The notes under the pieces were generated by a model. The model saw only the letters and a program-made list of their open reading frames with translations. It was not told the origin of the DNA and ran no database searches. A stretch of 64,000 bases of DNA, from contig CBDBHH010000005.1 in NCBI GenBank assembly GCA_965205535.1, positions 1,674,001-1,738,000 on the forward strand, in the 5' to 3' direction. Positions within the stretch are counted from its first letter, which is position 1. Every line of letters starts with the position of its first letter. This DNA comes from UBA8079 sp965205535. Lineage in GTDB: Bacteria; Pseudomonadota; Alphaproteobacteria; UBA6615. Position numbers and translations under genes: made by a program. Positions 8,622 through 18,141 of this stretch are shown here, piece by piece.

Positions 8622-9884
8622 ATGAGCGACGTCCAGATAACCACGCTTCCCAATGGCGTCCGGGTGGTCAGCGACGAGATGCCGACCGTCGAATCCGTCT
8701 CCATCGGCATGTGGGTGCGGGCCGGTGCGCGTTTCGAGGCCCCCGAGGTGAACGGTGTCGCACATTTGCTCGAACATATGATGTTCAAGGGGACGCCGCG
8801 CCGGACCTCGCAACAGATTGCCGAGACGATCGAGAGCGTCGGCGGGCACATCAACGCCTATACCGCGCGGGAAGTCACCGCCTATTACGCCAAGGTGCTG
8901 AAGAATGATGCCGGGCTGGCGATCGACGTAATCGCAGACTTCATGCAGAACTCTCTTTTTGACGAAGACGAGCTGGGCCGCGAACGTTCTGTTGTGCTGC
9001 AGGAGATCGGGCAGGCGCGTGATACGCCCGACGATGTGGTGTTCGACAATTTCCAGGCTGTCGCGTTTCCCGAACAACCCCTGGGTCGCCCGGTTCTGGG
9101 CCGTCCCGACGTCGTCGGTCAGATGCCGCGGGATGCCATCGTCGGTTTCCACGGGCGCCATTACCATGGTGGGTCGATCGTCCTCGCCGCGGCCGGCGGC
9201 ATTACACATGATGCGCTGGTGGCTCTGGCAGAGGATCATTTGTCCGATGTGCCTGCAGGTGTCGCGCGAGCTTTGCCGCTCGCCGTGTATGGCGGCGGGG
9301 AAAGCCAGGAGTCGCGCGAACTGGAGCAGGTTCATTTTGTCATCGGGTTCCGCGGCGCGCCGGTCGGGTCGGACGAATATTATGCGTTGTCGGTGCTCTC
9401 TAATCTCTTTGGCGGGGGCATGTCCTCGCGCCTGTTTCAGGAAATCCGCGAGCGGCGGGGGCTGGTTTACTCGATCGATACGTTCCTTTCGGCATTCTCG
9501 GATGAGGGCGTTTTCGGGGTTTACGCCGGGACCGGGCCGGAGCTGATCGAGGAGTTTGTGCCGGCCTTGTGTGACGAGATCTCCCGGTTGCCTTCCACGC
9601 TGGGTGAAGACGAGATCGCGCGTGCGCGCACGCAGTTAAAGGCGAATCTGCTGATGGGCATGGAATCCACCGGTGCCCGGACCGAACGCGCAGGACAGCA
9701 GATGCTGTTGTATGATCGGGTGGTATCGGTCGGTGAACTTGTCGAGAAGATCGAAAACGTGACAGCTGAAACTCTCGCGATCAGTGCGCAGCGGTTGCTC
9801 GATTCCACGCCGTGTCTGGCCACGATCGGGCCGGCGACCAAAATGGAATCCTTCGACGCAATCCGACGCCGACTGGCGGCCTGA
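8622..9884 (+). CDS. M16 family zinc peptidase (mitochondrial-processing-peptidase-like)
   Basis: A 420-residue insulinase-family protein with the inverted zinc motif HLLEH (residues 48-52, then MMFKGT) and the downstream glutamate region. It also has the GGGMSSRLFQEIRERRGLVYS segment of the C-terminal domain, as in bacterial relatives of the mitochondrial processing peptidase beta subunit. The start at 8622 lies seven bases after thrC with the product MSDVQITTLPNGVRV; earlier starts run inside thrC. thrC followed by this peptidase is a recurring alphaproteobacterial pair. The substrate is unknown. Confidence 0.93.
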   Translation: MSDVQITTLPNGVRVVSDEMPTVESVSIGMWVRAGARFEAPEVNGVAHLLEHMMFKGTPRRTSQQIAETIESVGGHINAYTAREVTAYYAKVLKNDAGLAIDVIADFMQNSLFDEDELGRERSVVLQEIGQARDTPDDVVFDNFQAVAFPEQPLGRPVLGRPDVVGQMPRDAIVGFHGRHYHGGSIVLAAAGGITHDALVALAEDHLSDVPAGVARALPLAVYGGGESQESRELEQVHFVIGFRGAPVGSDEYYALSVLSNLFGGGMSSRLFQEIRERRGLVYSIDTFLSAFSDEGVFGVYAGTGPELIEEFVPALCDEISRLPSTLGEDEIARARTQLKANLLMGMESTGARTERAGQQMLLYDRVVSVGELVEKIENVTAETLAISAQRLLDSTPCLATIGPATKMESFDAIRRRLAA

Positions 9885-9895
9885 GGTTCGGCGCG

Positions 9896-10507
9896 ATGCG
9901 GTTGTTTCGTTCATTTTCGGGCAATGCCACCAGCGTGAGGCTGGAGGGTCGGCGTACCTTCCTGCGTCCGCCGGTGGAGCGCGACTGGCGTTCCTATGCC
10001 GAAATTCGTGCCGCCAGCCGGCAATTCCTGGAACCCTGGGAGCCGACCTGGCCGTCAGATGCCTTAAGCCGGGATGCGTTTTATCGGCGCCTGAACCGCT
10101 ACGCCAGCGACTGGCGCAACGATACCGGCTACAGCATGTTCATCTTTGAACAGGAAAGCGCGGCGCTTCTCGGCGGGATCAGCCTGTCGAACGTGCGTCG
10201 CGGTGTCGCCCAGGCGGGGACGCTGGGATACTGGATCGGTGAGGCCTATGCGGGCCAGGGCTATATGCGTGAGGGGCTCGAGCTGTTGCTTGGTTTCTGC
10301 TTCTCCGAGCTGGGGCTGCACCGGGTCGAGGCGGCCTGCCTGCCCAGCAATGCGGCCAGCAGTGGCCTGCTGACCGCGTCAGGGTTTTCGGAAGACGGAT
10401 TTGCGCGGAAGTACCTCAAGATCAGGGGTGTCTGGCAGGATCATTTGCTGTTCTCCAAGCTGGCCGAAGACCATAAGGCCACCGTGTCGCGCGCGCCGGG
10501 TTCGTGA
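9896..10507 (+). CDS. GNAT N-acetyltransferase (RimJ/RimL type)
   Basis: A 203-residue GCN5-related acetyltransferase. The acetyl-CoA binding part is visible as GYWIGEAYAGQGYMREGLELLLGFCF, and the later LHRVEAACLPSNAASSGLL matches the RimJ/RimL subfamily that acetylates protein N-termini or small molecules. The ATG at 9896 is 11 bases after the peptidase stop; the N-terminal FLRPPVERDW agrees with relatives. The substrate cannot be read from sequence. Confidence 0.88.
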   Translation: MRLFRSFSGNATSVRLEGRRTFLRPPVERDWRSYAEIRAASRQFLEPWEPTWPSDALSRDAFYRRLNRYASDWRNDTGYSMFIFEQESAALLGGISLSNVRRGVAQAGTLGYWIGEAYAGQGYMREGLELLLGFCFSELGLHRVEAACLPSNAASSGLLTASGFSEDGFARKYLKIRGVWQDHLLFSKLAEDHKATVSRAPGS

Positions 10508-10529
10508 TCATGCCGGTGTTGCCGCCTAG

Positions 10530-11738
10530 ATGACGGACATCGCCGTTTCGGAGAAGGTTCTGGCGCGCAAGCGGCTGCGGGTCTGGACCATTCTGCTCAC
10601 CAGCAGCCTGGCCTTCCTGGCACCGACCGCCGTTGCCCCCGGGCTTCCTGCACTTCAGGCCGACTACGCGCATGTCGACAATGCGGCGTTCCTATCACCA
10701 CTTGTGCTGACCATGCCCTTGCTGTTCATCGCATTGGCCGGCCCGTTCGCGGGATATGCAGTGGACCGTTTCGGGCGCCGCAATGTGTTGATTGTGTCCG
10801 CGGCACTCTACGGGCTCGCCGGCCTCTCGGGCCTGGTGATCGAACCGATCGTCCTGCTGCTTGTCAGCAGGGCGTTGCTCGGCATTTTCCTTGCCGGGAT
10901 CATGACCAGCGTGACCGCGCTGATCGGCGACTACTTCACCGGTAGCGAGCGCAATCGCGTTGCGGGATTGCAAGGCGCGTTCATGTCCCTCGGCACGCTG
11001 ACCTTCGTCGTTATCGCGGGCCTGCTCTCCGAAATTCACTGGCGCGTCGCGTTTGCGCTTTTCGCCGTGGCACTTGTGCTGCTGCCCATGATGTTGCTCA
11101 GTCTCTACGAGCCTGATCGCGGCCGCGATGCCGGTGCCGGCGCGCCGGAACCACCGCCGACCATTCATCAATGGACGATGATCGGCCTTTTCTGTGCCCT
11201 CGCCTTTGTCACGATGGTCTTGCTGTTCATGACCCCGGCGCAAACGGCATTTTTCCTGGTCGAGATCGGTGTCGAAAATCCGGCACGAGCGGGCCTGGTG
11301 ATCGGTATCTTTAATTTGTCGGCGGGCCTGGCGTCGCTTTCCTACAGCCGGATTCGCGCGCGCCTCAGCTCGGAATCGATCTTCGCACTATCCTTTGCCA
11401 TCGGCGGAATTGGCTATGTGATGACGGGAATGTCGGACAGTTTCACGGCCGCCATGATTGCGATGGGCATTGGCGGTTTCTCCGTCGGTGCGTTCCTGCC
11501 CAATATCAACCTGGCGATTATTTCACGTGCATCGGTGTCCGTGCGCGGTCGGGCACTCGGTGCGTTGACCACCATGTTTTTCCTGGGACAGTTCTTCTCA
11601 CCTGTCTACTCGGTGCCCATCGCGACCGCCAGCAGTGTCGGGACCGCGTTTGTGATCAGCGGATACGCGCTCATCGTTTTGAGCGCCGGGTTCGGGCTTG
11701 CCGTGATTTATCGCCGCCTGTGGCCAAGGAAAAGCTAG
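10530..11738 (+). CDS. MFS transporter
   Basis: Major facilitator of 402 residues with about twelve hydrophobic segments. The loop 2-3 signature is seen as GYAVDRFGRRNVLI (about residues 72-85), followed by a second-half pattern of six helices. A proline/glutamate-rich central loop near residues 200-215 separates the halves. It resembles drug-efflux permeases of the DHA1 type, but substrate is not deducible. It ends by overlapping the convergent yqgE gene by four bases. Confidence 0.9.
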   Translation: MTDIAVSEKVLARKRLRVWTILLTSSLAFLAPTAVAPGLPALQADYAHVDNAAFLSPLVLTMPLLFIALAGPFAGYAVDRFGRRNVLIVSAALYGLAGLSGLVIEPIVLLLVSRALLGIFLAGIMTSVTALIGDYFTGSERNRVAGLQGAFMSLGTLTFVVIAGLLSEIHWRVAFALFAVALVLLPMMLLSLYEPDRGRDAGAGAPEPPPTIHQWTMIGLFCALAFVTMVLLFMTPAQTAFFLVEIGVENPARAGLVIGIFNLSAGLASLSYSRIRARLSSESIFALSFAIGGIGYVMTGMSDSFTAAMIAMGIGGFSVGAFLPNINLAIISRASVSVRGRALGALTTMFFLGQFFSPVYSVPIATASSVGTAFVISGYALIVLSAGFGLAVIYRRLWPRKS

Positions 11739-12313
11739 GCGCGGCCAGACGTTCCCGACAGGACCGAAAGGTCGACACCGATGCTGTTGAAGGCGCGTTC
11801 CCATTTGTCGTCGTCGCTGACCCCGAACATCAGGTCCGCGTCATAGGGGACGGAGAGCCATGCGTTGTCGTGGATTTCGGAATCGAGCTGCCCGGCACCC
11901 CAGCCGGCGTAACCGAGAGCCAGTATCGAGCGTTCCGGGCCTTCACCCTGGGCCAGGGCGCGCAGGATATCGAGTGTTGCGGTCAGGCCGACCTGCTCCG
12001 TGACCATCAATGTCTCGGCATGGCGATATTCGCCGGAATGGAGAACGAACCCGCGCTGGTTTTCAACCGGACCACCAAAGTGAACCGTGACGTCGCGCGC
12101 GTTTTCGCTTGCCGGGATATCCAGCTGGCCAAGCAGTTCGCGAAAGTCGATCGAATCGAGGGTCTTGTTGATCACCAGCCCCATGGCGCCTTCATCGTTA
12201 TGTGCACACATATAGATGACCGCCCGTTCGAAACGGGGGTCGGTCATTGCGGGCATTGCCAGGAGCATTTGCCCTTCGAAATAGGTTTGCGCCGTGGAAT
12301 CCGTGTCCGTCAT
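11735..12313 (-). CDS. yqgE: YqgE/AlgH family protein (UPF0301)
   Basis: A 192-residue member of the YqgE/AlgH family. Conserved stretches include GQMLLAMPAM, DPRFERAVIYMCAHNDEGAMGLVINK, the VHFGGPVENQRGFVLHS strand and GYAGWGAGQLDSEI. The family is widespread and small; its biochemical role is not settled, though AlgH was first linked to alginate control in Pseudomonas. It is convergent with the MFS gene and divergent from the DsbD-like gene, with a 154-base intergenic region that must hold both promoters. Confidence 0.93.
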   Translation of the reverse strand: MTDTDSTAQTYFEGQMLLAMPAMTDPRFERAVIYMCAHNDEGAMGLVINKTLDSIDFRELLGQLDIPASENARDVTVHFGGPVENQRGFVLHSGEYRHAETLMVTEQVGLTATLDILRALAQGEGPERSILALGYAGWGAGQLDSEIHDNAWLSVPYDADLMFGVSDDDKWERAFNSIGVDLSVLSGTSGRA

Positions 12314-12467
12314 GTTCTCCGGGCTTTCCGATGCAGGTGTTAAAGCTTTATTCCGACACGTAATTGTGAGGGCTGTTGAGCGGTGAGCGGCTATATTCCG
12401 GGCTAATCATTCCTATATTTCAAGCGTTAGAATTCTTTATCACCGTCACAGGCATAGCAGCCGGGGC

Positions 12468-14633
12468 ATGAACGATATGGTACCGCGTTTCCGTGAATTT
12501 ATGCGTCTCGCCGCAATTGTCGCGGTTATTCCGGCAATTTTATGGCCGAGCCTGGCAATGAGCGATGTCGCGACGGATTGGCTGGAAGGCCCGAAGGCCG
12601 ATATCCGGCTGATTTCCGCGACGACGGCGGTGGGTGATCTCGAGACGATCCCGCTGGGTATCGAAGTGCGCCTGGACGAGGGCTGGAAGACTTACTGGCG
12701 TTCGCCCGGCGATGCCGGCATCCCGCCCCATGTTGAGTGGGCGAAATCGGGAAATCTGGAGACGGCCGCGTTCCAGTGGCCCGCGCCGGTGCGGTTCATG
12801 TACTACGACCTTGAGACATTCGGCTACGAGAAGCAGGTCGTGTTCCCGGTCAATGCGCATCTGCAGAATGTCGGCGAGGCGGTCTCGTTGCGCGCCACTG
12901 TCGATCTGCTGATCTGTGACGACGTGTGTATCCCCCACACATTCCAGGCGTCTCTGGACCTTCCCGCCGGTCCGGCCAATCCGTCCGAATTCGCAAACAT
13001 GATCGACCGCTACCAGAACCAGGTGCCCGGTGACGGCAGCCGCGCGGGCCTGATCTTCGAGGGTGCCGACGTTTCGGGTACCAATGTGAAGCCGCTGATC
13101 CGGACGGCCTTTCGTGCGGACACGCCGTTCCAGACGCCGGACCTTCTGGTTGAGGGCTCGCCTGATGTGATCTTTTCCAATCCCGAGTTCGAGTTCCTTC
13201 AGGACGGTCGGGTCGTTCTGGCATCGGTCACGGCGGAAGATATTTTCGGCGAGGGTGCACCTGTCGACCTCGAAAGTGATCCGCTGGTTTTCACCCTGAT
13301 CGATGGTGCGCGAAGCATCGAGGCCAGCGCCATGCCGCTGGCGGATGGCCTGGCACATGTCGACACCGGTGGTTTGGCGATCACAACCCTGTTGTCGATC
13401 ATGGCGCTGGCGCTTGTCGGCGGGCTCATCTTGAACCTCATGCCGTGCGTATTGCCGGTGATTTCGATCAAGCTTTTGTCTGTGGTGAGCCATGGTGGCG
13501 GTGACCCCAGAGAAGTCCGGCTCGGCTTCCTGGCCACGACCGCGGGCATCGTTGTGTCCTTCCTGGCGCTGGCGAGCCTCGCTGTGGGCGTAAAGTCGGC
13601 AGGCCTGGCGGTGGGCTGGGGAATACAGTTTCAGCAGCCGATCTTCGTGGTGACGCTGGTCGTCATCCTGACCCTGTTCGCCGCCAACATGTGGGGCCTG
13701 TTTGAGGTGCGCCTGCCGGGCAAGGTGTCCGATGTTGCGGTCGCGGCGGGCAACAAGAGCTCGCTGGGCGGGCAATTTTTCCAGGGTGCGTTTGCCACAA
13801 TACTCGCGACCCCCTGCACCGCACCGTTCCTTGGCACCTCGATCGGCTTTGCGCTGAGCCGCGGTGCCTTTGAGATCTATTCGATCTTCCTGGCACTCGG
13901 GATCGGGATGGCATCGCCGTTTATTCTTGTCGCACTCTTCCCCGTGCTGGCCACCAAATTGCCGCGCCCGGGTCCGTGGATGAACGGTCTCAAGAAATTC
14001 CTATCGCTCGCGTTGATCGCCACGGCCGTCTGGCTGTTGACGGTGATGGCGGTACAGGTTTCGGTCGTGGCAGCGGTGGTCGTCGCGGCGCTGATGGCGG
14101 CGATATTCGCCCTGTTCGCGCTGCGTAACCGGGTGCCGGAGCGCACCGGCCGGATGCTCGGTGCGGGTGTCTTCGCCGCGGCAATCGTCGCCTTCGTGGT
14201 GCCAACCGCATTGCCGGCGCTGGGCATTGGTGTGCGTGACCAATCCCAGATCGCCGCCCTCGATGAAGCCTGGGTTCCCTTCGATCAGGCGGCCATTGCC
14301 GAGCTTGTGGCGCAAGGCAACGTGGTCTTTGTGGACGTCACGGCGGACTGGTGCATCACCTGTCAGGTCAACAAGAAGCGTGTTCTGGACACCCAGGCGG
14401 TGAACGATGTCTTTGAGCGCGGCGAGGTGGTCCTGATGCGTGCGGACTGGACCCGGCCGAGCGATACGATTGCCAAGTATCTCGCGTCATTCAGCCGGTT
14501 CGGCATCCCGTTCAATGTCATCTACGGGCCGGAGTCGCCCCGCGGTGTCGTGTTGCCGGAGCTGTTGTCGGACAACGCGGTGTTCAGCGGGCTGACGGAC
14601 GCAGGTTTGACGACGGCGGTTGCCGAAAGATAA
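12468..14633 (+). CDS. DsbD/ScsB-like thiol:disulfide interchange protein
   Basis: A 721-residue transmembrane reductase that would carry electrons from cytoplasmic thioredoxin to the periplasm. Order of parts: a signal/anchor (about 11-31), a periplasmic DsbD-type N domain with Cys150 and Cys154 (CDDVC), an eight-helix CcdA-like core with the paired cysteines Cys327 (NLMPCVLP) and Cys450 (ATPCTAPF), and a C-terminal thioredoxin domain with Cys629-IT-Cys632. All six expected cysteines are present. The start at 12468 follows a GGGGC stretch; another ATG lies nine bases on. The large N domain suits the ScsB branch. Confidence 0.92.
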   Translation: MNDMVPRFREFMRLAAIVAVIPAILWPSLAMSDVATDWLEGPKADIRLISATTAVGDLETIPLGIEVRLDEGWKTYWRSPGDAGIPPHVEWAKSGNLETAAFQWPAPVRFMYYDLETFGYEKQVVFPVNAHLQNVGEAVSLRATVDLLICDDVCIPHTFQASLDLPAGPANPSEFANMIDRYQNQVPGDGSRAGLIFEGADVSGTNVKPLIRTAFRADTPFQTPDLLVEGSPDVIFSNPEFEFLQDGRVVLASVTAEDIFGEGAPVDLESDPLVFTLIDGARSIEASAMPLADGLAHVDTGGLAITTLLSIMALALVGGLILNLMPCVLPVISIKLLSVVSHGGGDPREVRLGFLATTAGIVVSFLALASLAVGVKSAGLAVGWGIQFQQPIFVVTLVVILTLFAANMWGLFEVRLPGKVSDVAVAAGNKSSLGGQFFQGAFATILATPCTAPFLGTSIGFALSRGAFEIYSIFLALGIGMASPFILVALFPVLATKLPRPGPWMNGLKKFLSLALIATAVWLLTVMAVQVSVVAAVVVAALMAAIFALFALRNRVPERTGRMLGAGVFAAAIVAFVVPTALPALGIGVRDQSQIAALDEAWVPFDQAAIAELVAQGNVVFVDVTADWCITCQVNKKRVLDTQAVNDVFERGEVVLMRADWTRPSDTIAKYLASFSRFGIPFNVIYGPESPRGVVLPELLSDNAVFSGLTDAGLTTAVAER

Positions 14634-14774
14634 TTCTCCCGACCGGATTCTGCGTCGAACGAGTACTGGAACTTTCCGCGATTCAGACTATGTTGCGAAC
14701 CGATATCAATAACGAGGTCGGTCCGGACACCCATGTTCGAACGGCCGGCAACACAGTCGATCGAGGAGAGACAG

Positions 14775-15257
14775 ATGGCTATCAGTGTAGGCGACAAGAT
14801 TCCGGCGAGCGCACTCGCCCACAAGACAGCGGACGGTATCGATCAGGTCTCGACCGACGATCTGTTCAGTGGCAAGAAAGTTGTTCTGTTTTCGGTGCCG
14901 GGTGCGTTCACACCGACCTGCTCGGCACAGCATCTTCCCGGTTTCGTTCAGAAGGCCGATGAGCTCAAGGCCAAGGGCGTGGACACGATTGCCTGCATGG
15001 CCGTCAACGACCCGTTCGTGATGGAAGCCTGGGGCAATGATCAGTCTGTCGGTGACAATGTGATGATGCTGGCCGACGGGTCGGCCGCCTTCACCAAGGA
15101 ACTCGGCATGGAACTCGACCTCGTGGATCGTGGACTTGGTGTGCGCAGCCAGCGTTTTGCCATGATCGTTGATGACGGCACGGTAACGGAAGTTCTTCTG
15201 GACGACGGCGGTGCCTTCGAGAAAAGCTCGGCCGAGAGCGTTCTCGAACATCTCTAG
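14775..15257 (+). CDS. peroxiredoxin, Prx5 type
   Basis: A 160-residue peroxiredoxin of the Prx5 group, which reduces hydroperoxides with a catalytic cysteine. The peroxidatic site is PGAFTPTCSAQHLPG with Cys49, the Thr46 partner being present. A second Cys (CMAV, near 74) occurs in the position common to glutaredoxin-dependent members. GAGGAGAG lies five bases before the ATG at 14775. A strong hairpin terminator follows 24 bases after the stop, so the gene is probably monocistronic. Confidence 0.95.
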   Translation: MAISVGDKIPASALAHKTADGIDQVSTDDLFSGKKVVLFSVPGAFTPTCSAQHLPGFVQKADELKAKGVDTIACMAVNDPFVMEAWGNDQSVGDNVMMLADGSAAFTKELGMELDLVDRGLGVRSQRFAMIVDDGTVTEVLLDDGGAFEKSSAESVLEHL

Positions 15258-15280
15258 GCGATCAGCCGTTCGATAAGATT

Positions 15281-15310
15281 ACGGGGGCCCACGGGCCCCC
15301 GTTTTCGTTT
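15281..15310 (+). terminator. rho-independent terminator after the peroxiredoxin gene
   Basis: A ten-base-pair inverted repeat ACGGGGGCCC / GGGCCCCCGT (15281-15302, two central bases unpaired) is followed by TTTTCGTTTT on the plus strand. The minus strand lacks a comparable T run, so it mainly ends peroxiredoxin transcription. Confidence 0.88.
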
Positions 15311-15334
15311 TGGCCCTGTGTCTCGGGTGATTTG

Positions 15335-15778
15335 TCAGTAACTGGGGATGATTGCGCTGCGCGCGAGTTCGTCGGCGCGTTCATTGTCCGGGTGCCCGGC
15401 ATGTCCCTTTACCCAATGCCACTCGATATCGTGAGGCTCCATCGCCTGCTCCAGGCGTTTCCACAAATCGACATTCTTGACTGGTTTTTTGGCGGCGGTC
15501 TTCCAGCCGTTGCGCTTCCAGTTGTGGATCCATTTCATGATCCCGTCGCGCACATAGGTCGAATCCGTAAACAGGTCGATCGACGCGGCTTGCTTGAGCT
15601 CCTCCAATGCGGCGATGGCCGCCATGAGCTCCATCCGGTTGTTTGTTGTTTCGTCTTCGCCGCCTGAAAGTTCTTTCTCGTGCTCACCGGCGCGGAGGAT
15701 AGCGCCCCAGCCGCCGGGGCCGGGGTTTCCCGAGCAGGCGCCGTCGGTGTAGATCACGATCCGGGTGGTATCGTTCAT
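15335..15778 (-). CDS. rnhA: ribonuclease HI
   Basis: Endonuclease that cuts the RNA strand of RNA-DNA hybrids. The 147 residues carry the catalytic carboxylates Asp12 (YTDGACSGNPGPGG), Glu50 (NNRMELMA), Asp72 (FTDSTYV) and Asp136 (NERADELA), plus the HWVKGHAGHP loop. The start at 15778 gives the normal N-terminus (MNDTTRIVIYTDG) and overlaps the thrB stop by four bases, so it is coupled to thrB. Confidence 0.97.
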   Translation of the reverse strand: MNDTTRIVIYTDGACSGNPGPGGWGAILRAGEHEKELSGGEDETTNNRMELMAAIAALEELKQAASIDLFTDSTYVRDGIMKWIHNWKRNGWKTAAKKPVKNVDLWKRLEQAMEPHDIEWHWVKGHAGHPDNERADELARSAIIPSY

Positions 15779-16773
15779 GTGCTGACATCCTCGAAGCTGA
15801 CGCCATAGGCGCCGGGATCGTCCACCTGTTGATGGAATCGCAGTCGGCCCAGGAATTGTTGGGGGTCCTTCGGCCGGACGAATGCCGCCGTGTCGTGATT
15901 GATCCAATCATACAGACGGGTCAGCAGGAAGCGCAGGGCGCTGCCGCGCGCCAAACCCGGAAGCGCGTCAAACTCAGGCCTTGTGAGGGGCCGGACGGAG
16001 GCGTAGCCGCGCAACAGCGCGCGGGCCTTGGTGACGTTCAGACTGTTGTCGGCTTCGAAGCACCAGGCGTTGATGCAGATCGCGATGTCATAGGCGAGCG
16101 CGTCATTGCAGGCGAAGTAGAAATCGATGAAGCCCGACAGATTCTCCCCGAGAAAAAACACGTTGTCGGGAAACAGGTCGGCGTGAATCACGCCGGTCGG
16201 CAGATCTTCGGGCCAGCTGGACGCGATTTCACTGAGCTCCGCGTCGAGCAGATCCTTGAGGCCGGGGACAACATCATCGGCCTGGTCGCGGGTTTGGGCC
16301 ACGAGGGTCTGCCACCCGGCAACAGACATGTTGTTGGCGCGGTGGCCGTCGAAATTCTGCCCGGCTTCGTGCATCTGCGCCAGGGCGGCGCCGAGCGCGG
16401 CACAATGTTTCGGCGTGCTCTTTTTGGGCCAGATGCCGGACAGAAAGGAGACGATTGCGGCCGGACGGCCCGCGAGTTCGCGCAGCGCGGCGCCGTCGCG
16501 CCCGTGGATCGGGGTCGGGCAGGAAAACCCGCTCTCGGCGAGATGGTCCATCAGACCCAGAAAATAGGGCAGGTCGTCCCGGTCGACCCGTTTCTCGTAA
16601 AGGGTCAGGATATAACTCCGGGGGGCAGCGTCCTCCGCCGTTACGGTTTGCAGCAGATAGTTGGTGTTCTCGACGCCTTCCGCGATCCCCTTGAGGGAAA
16701 TGACTTCGCCGATATCGTAATCGCCCAGAAAGGCAACGAGGTCATCGTCGGATACGTCGGTGTAGACGGCCAT
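15775..16773 (-). CDS. thrB: homoserine kinase (APH-fold, ThrB2 type)
   Basis: Phosphorylates homoserine to O-phosphohomoserine, the substrate of ThrC encoded at 7.2 kb. The 332-residue protein has the choline/aminoglycoside kinase fold: GIAEGVENTNYLL in the glycine-rich part, the catalytic loop IHADLFPDNVFF, and the metal-binding SGFIDFYFACND. This is the alphaproteobacterial type, unrelated to GHMP homoserine kinase. It is followed by rnhA with a four-base overlap and preceded by ispH after 11 bases, making an ispH-thrB-rnhA operon. Confidence 0.95.
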   Translation of the reverse strand: MAVYTDVSDDDLVAFLGDYDIGEVISLKGIAEGVENTNYLLQTVTAEDAAPRSYILTLYEKRVDRDDLPYFLGLMDHLAESGFSCPTPIHGRDGAALRELAGRPAAIVSFLSGIWPKKSTPKHCAALGAALAQMHEAGQNFDGHRANNMSVAGWQTLVAQTRDQADDVVPGLKDLLDAELSEIASSWPEDLPTGVIHADLFPDNVFFLGENLSGFIDFYFACNDALAYDIAICINAWCFEADNSLNVTKARALLRGYASVRPLTRPEFDALPGLARGSALRFLLTRLYDWINHDTAAFVRPKDPQQFLGRLRFHQQVDDPGAYGVSFEDVST

Positions 16774-16784
16774 CGGAGCGCGCG

Positions 16785-17729
16785 CTAGGCGATCAGGGCG
16801 CGGGGGAGGTTGAAATGCACATTTTCCTCACGCACCGAGATTTCTTCGATTGTCACGTCGTAACGCGCGCGGCATGCCTCCACGAACTCCTCGACCAGCG
16901 TTTCAGGTGCGGAAGCGCCGGCGGTCAGCCCGAGCGTTTTGCAGCCATCGAACCGTGCCCAGTCCATGCCGCTCGTACGCTCGACAAGCGCGGCATCCTT
17001 GCAGCCCGAACGCAACGCGACCTCCACAAGACGATTTGAGTTCGATGAATTGGGCGCACCGATCACGATCATCGCGTCGCACCGCTCGGCAATCGCCTTC
17101 ACCGCTTCCTGACGGTTTGTGGTCGCATAGCAGATGTCTTCCGAGCCCGGTTCCGCGATATTCGGAAACTTGGCGCGGAGTGCCTCGACGATCGCGGCCG
17201 TATCGTCGACGGACAAGGTCGTCTGGGTCACATATGCGAGCTGAGTTTCTACGGGGATATCGAGGTTCGCGACGTCCTCGACCGTTTCCACCAACGTCAT
17301 CGAACCCGCGGGCAGCTGCCCCATGGTCCCGATGACCTCGGGGTGCCCTTCATGTCCGATCAACAGGATATGTCGACCCGCGCGTTGTTGATGCTGCGCC
17401 TGATTATGCACCTTGCTGACCAAGGGGCAGGTGGCGTCGAGATAGAACAGGTCGCGACGCTCAGCTTCCACCGGGACGGATTTCGGCACGCCATGTGCTG
17501 AAAATATCACCTTTGCGTCATCGGGGACTTCGGCAAGTTCGTCAACGAAGACGGCGCCCTGTTGCTCAAGATTCTCGACGACGAAGCGGTTATGGACGAT
17601 TTCGTGGCGGACATATATGGGTCGGCCATAGCGCTCCAGCGCTTGCTCGACGATCTGAATGGCCCGATCGACGCCCGCGCAAAAACCGCGCGGTTGCGCC
17701 AGCAGGATCGTGAGGGGTGATTTCGACAT
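16785..17729 (-). CDS. ispH: 4-hydroxy-3-methylbut-2-enyl diphosphate reductase
   Basis: Last enzyme of the MEP isoprenoid pathway, using a 4Fe-4S cluster to make IPP and DMAPP. Cluster ligands are Cys17 (PRGFCAGVDRAI), the Cys of DATCPLVSKVH and the Cys of DICYATTNRQ. FSAHGVP, GHEGHPEVIGTMGQ, and APNSSNSNRLVEV follow the family pattern. The chosen start at 17729 (MSKSPLTIL) gives 314 residues, the standard length; the open frame extends far upstream but without similarity. ispE of the same pathway is also in this window. Confidence 0.96.
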   Translation of the reverse strand: MSKSPLTILLAQPRGFCAGVDRAIQIVEQALERYGRPIYVRHEIVHNRFVVENLEQQGAVFVDELAEVPDDAKVIFSAHGVPKSVPVEAERRDLFYLDATCPLVSKVHNQAQHQQRAGRHILLIGHEGHPEVIGTMGQLPAGSMTLVETVEDVANLDIPVETQLAYVTQTTLSVDDTAAIVEALRAKFPNIAEPGSEDICYATTNRQEAVKAIAERCDAMIVIGAPNSSNSNRLVEVALRSGCKDAALVERTSGMDWARFDGCKTLGLTAGASAPETLVEEFVEACRARYDVTIEEISVREENVHFNLPRALIA

Positions 17730-17882
17730 CGAACTATTCCGAAATACGTTGTGGCGCCACGACCGACCTTGTTCTCGGTCCGCCGCTCTCGTAATGTTTT
17801 CACGCGGTGATTTTCCGCGTACCCGTAATATCTTAGTGGCGCTGCACGGTGCAAGACACGGTGCAATGTACGGAGAAGAGTG

Positions 17883-18122
17883 ATGGCTGATCCCGAGATT
17901 GCTCAGAAGGAACCAATTGCCGTGGATGTGATCCCCGGCCGGAAATATTGGTGGTGTGTTTGCGGGCGCAGCAAGAAACAGCCTTTCTGTGACAGCGCCC
18001 ATAAGGGAACCGATTTCGAGCCTGTAATGTTCGAAAGCGATGAAGCCAAAACGATCTGGTTCTGCTGCTGCAAACAGACCGGAGACAAGCCGTTCTGCGA
18101 CGGCACGCACAACTCGCTCTAA
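17883..18122 (+). CDS. double CDGSH iron-sulfur protein
   Basis: A 79-residue protein with two CDGSH-type cluster motifs in tandem: Cys25, Cys27, Cys36, His40 and Cys61, Cys63, Cys72, His76. Each has the CxC...S/T...PFCD..H pattern that binds a 2Fe-2S cluster with three Cys and one His. The first motif reads CDSAH rather than CDGSH, a tolerated variant. Two-motif proteins of this length belong to the Miner2-like group. The ATG at 17883 follows CGGAGA by six bases; a GTG three bases earlier is also in frame. It is divergent from ispH. Confidence 0.9.
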   Translation: MADPEIAQKEPIAVDVIPGRKYWWCVCGRSKKQPFCDSAHKGTDFEPVMFESDEAKTIWFCCCKQTGDKPFCDGTHNSL

Positions 18123-18141
18123 CCGGATAGTTGCTGACCTC

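Noticed and set aside
14660..14700. GGAAC...TT box before the peroxiredoxin gene as an EcfG-type stress promoter
   Set aside because: Spacing to the second element is one to two bases too long and the -10 part is weak.
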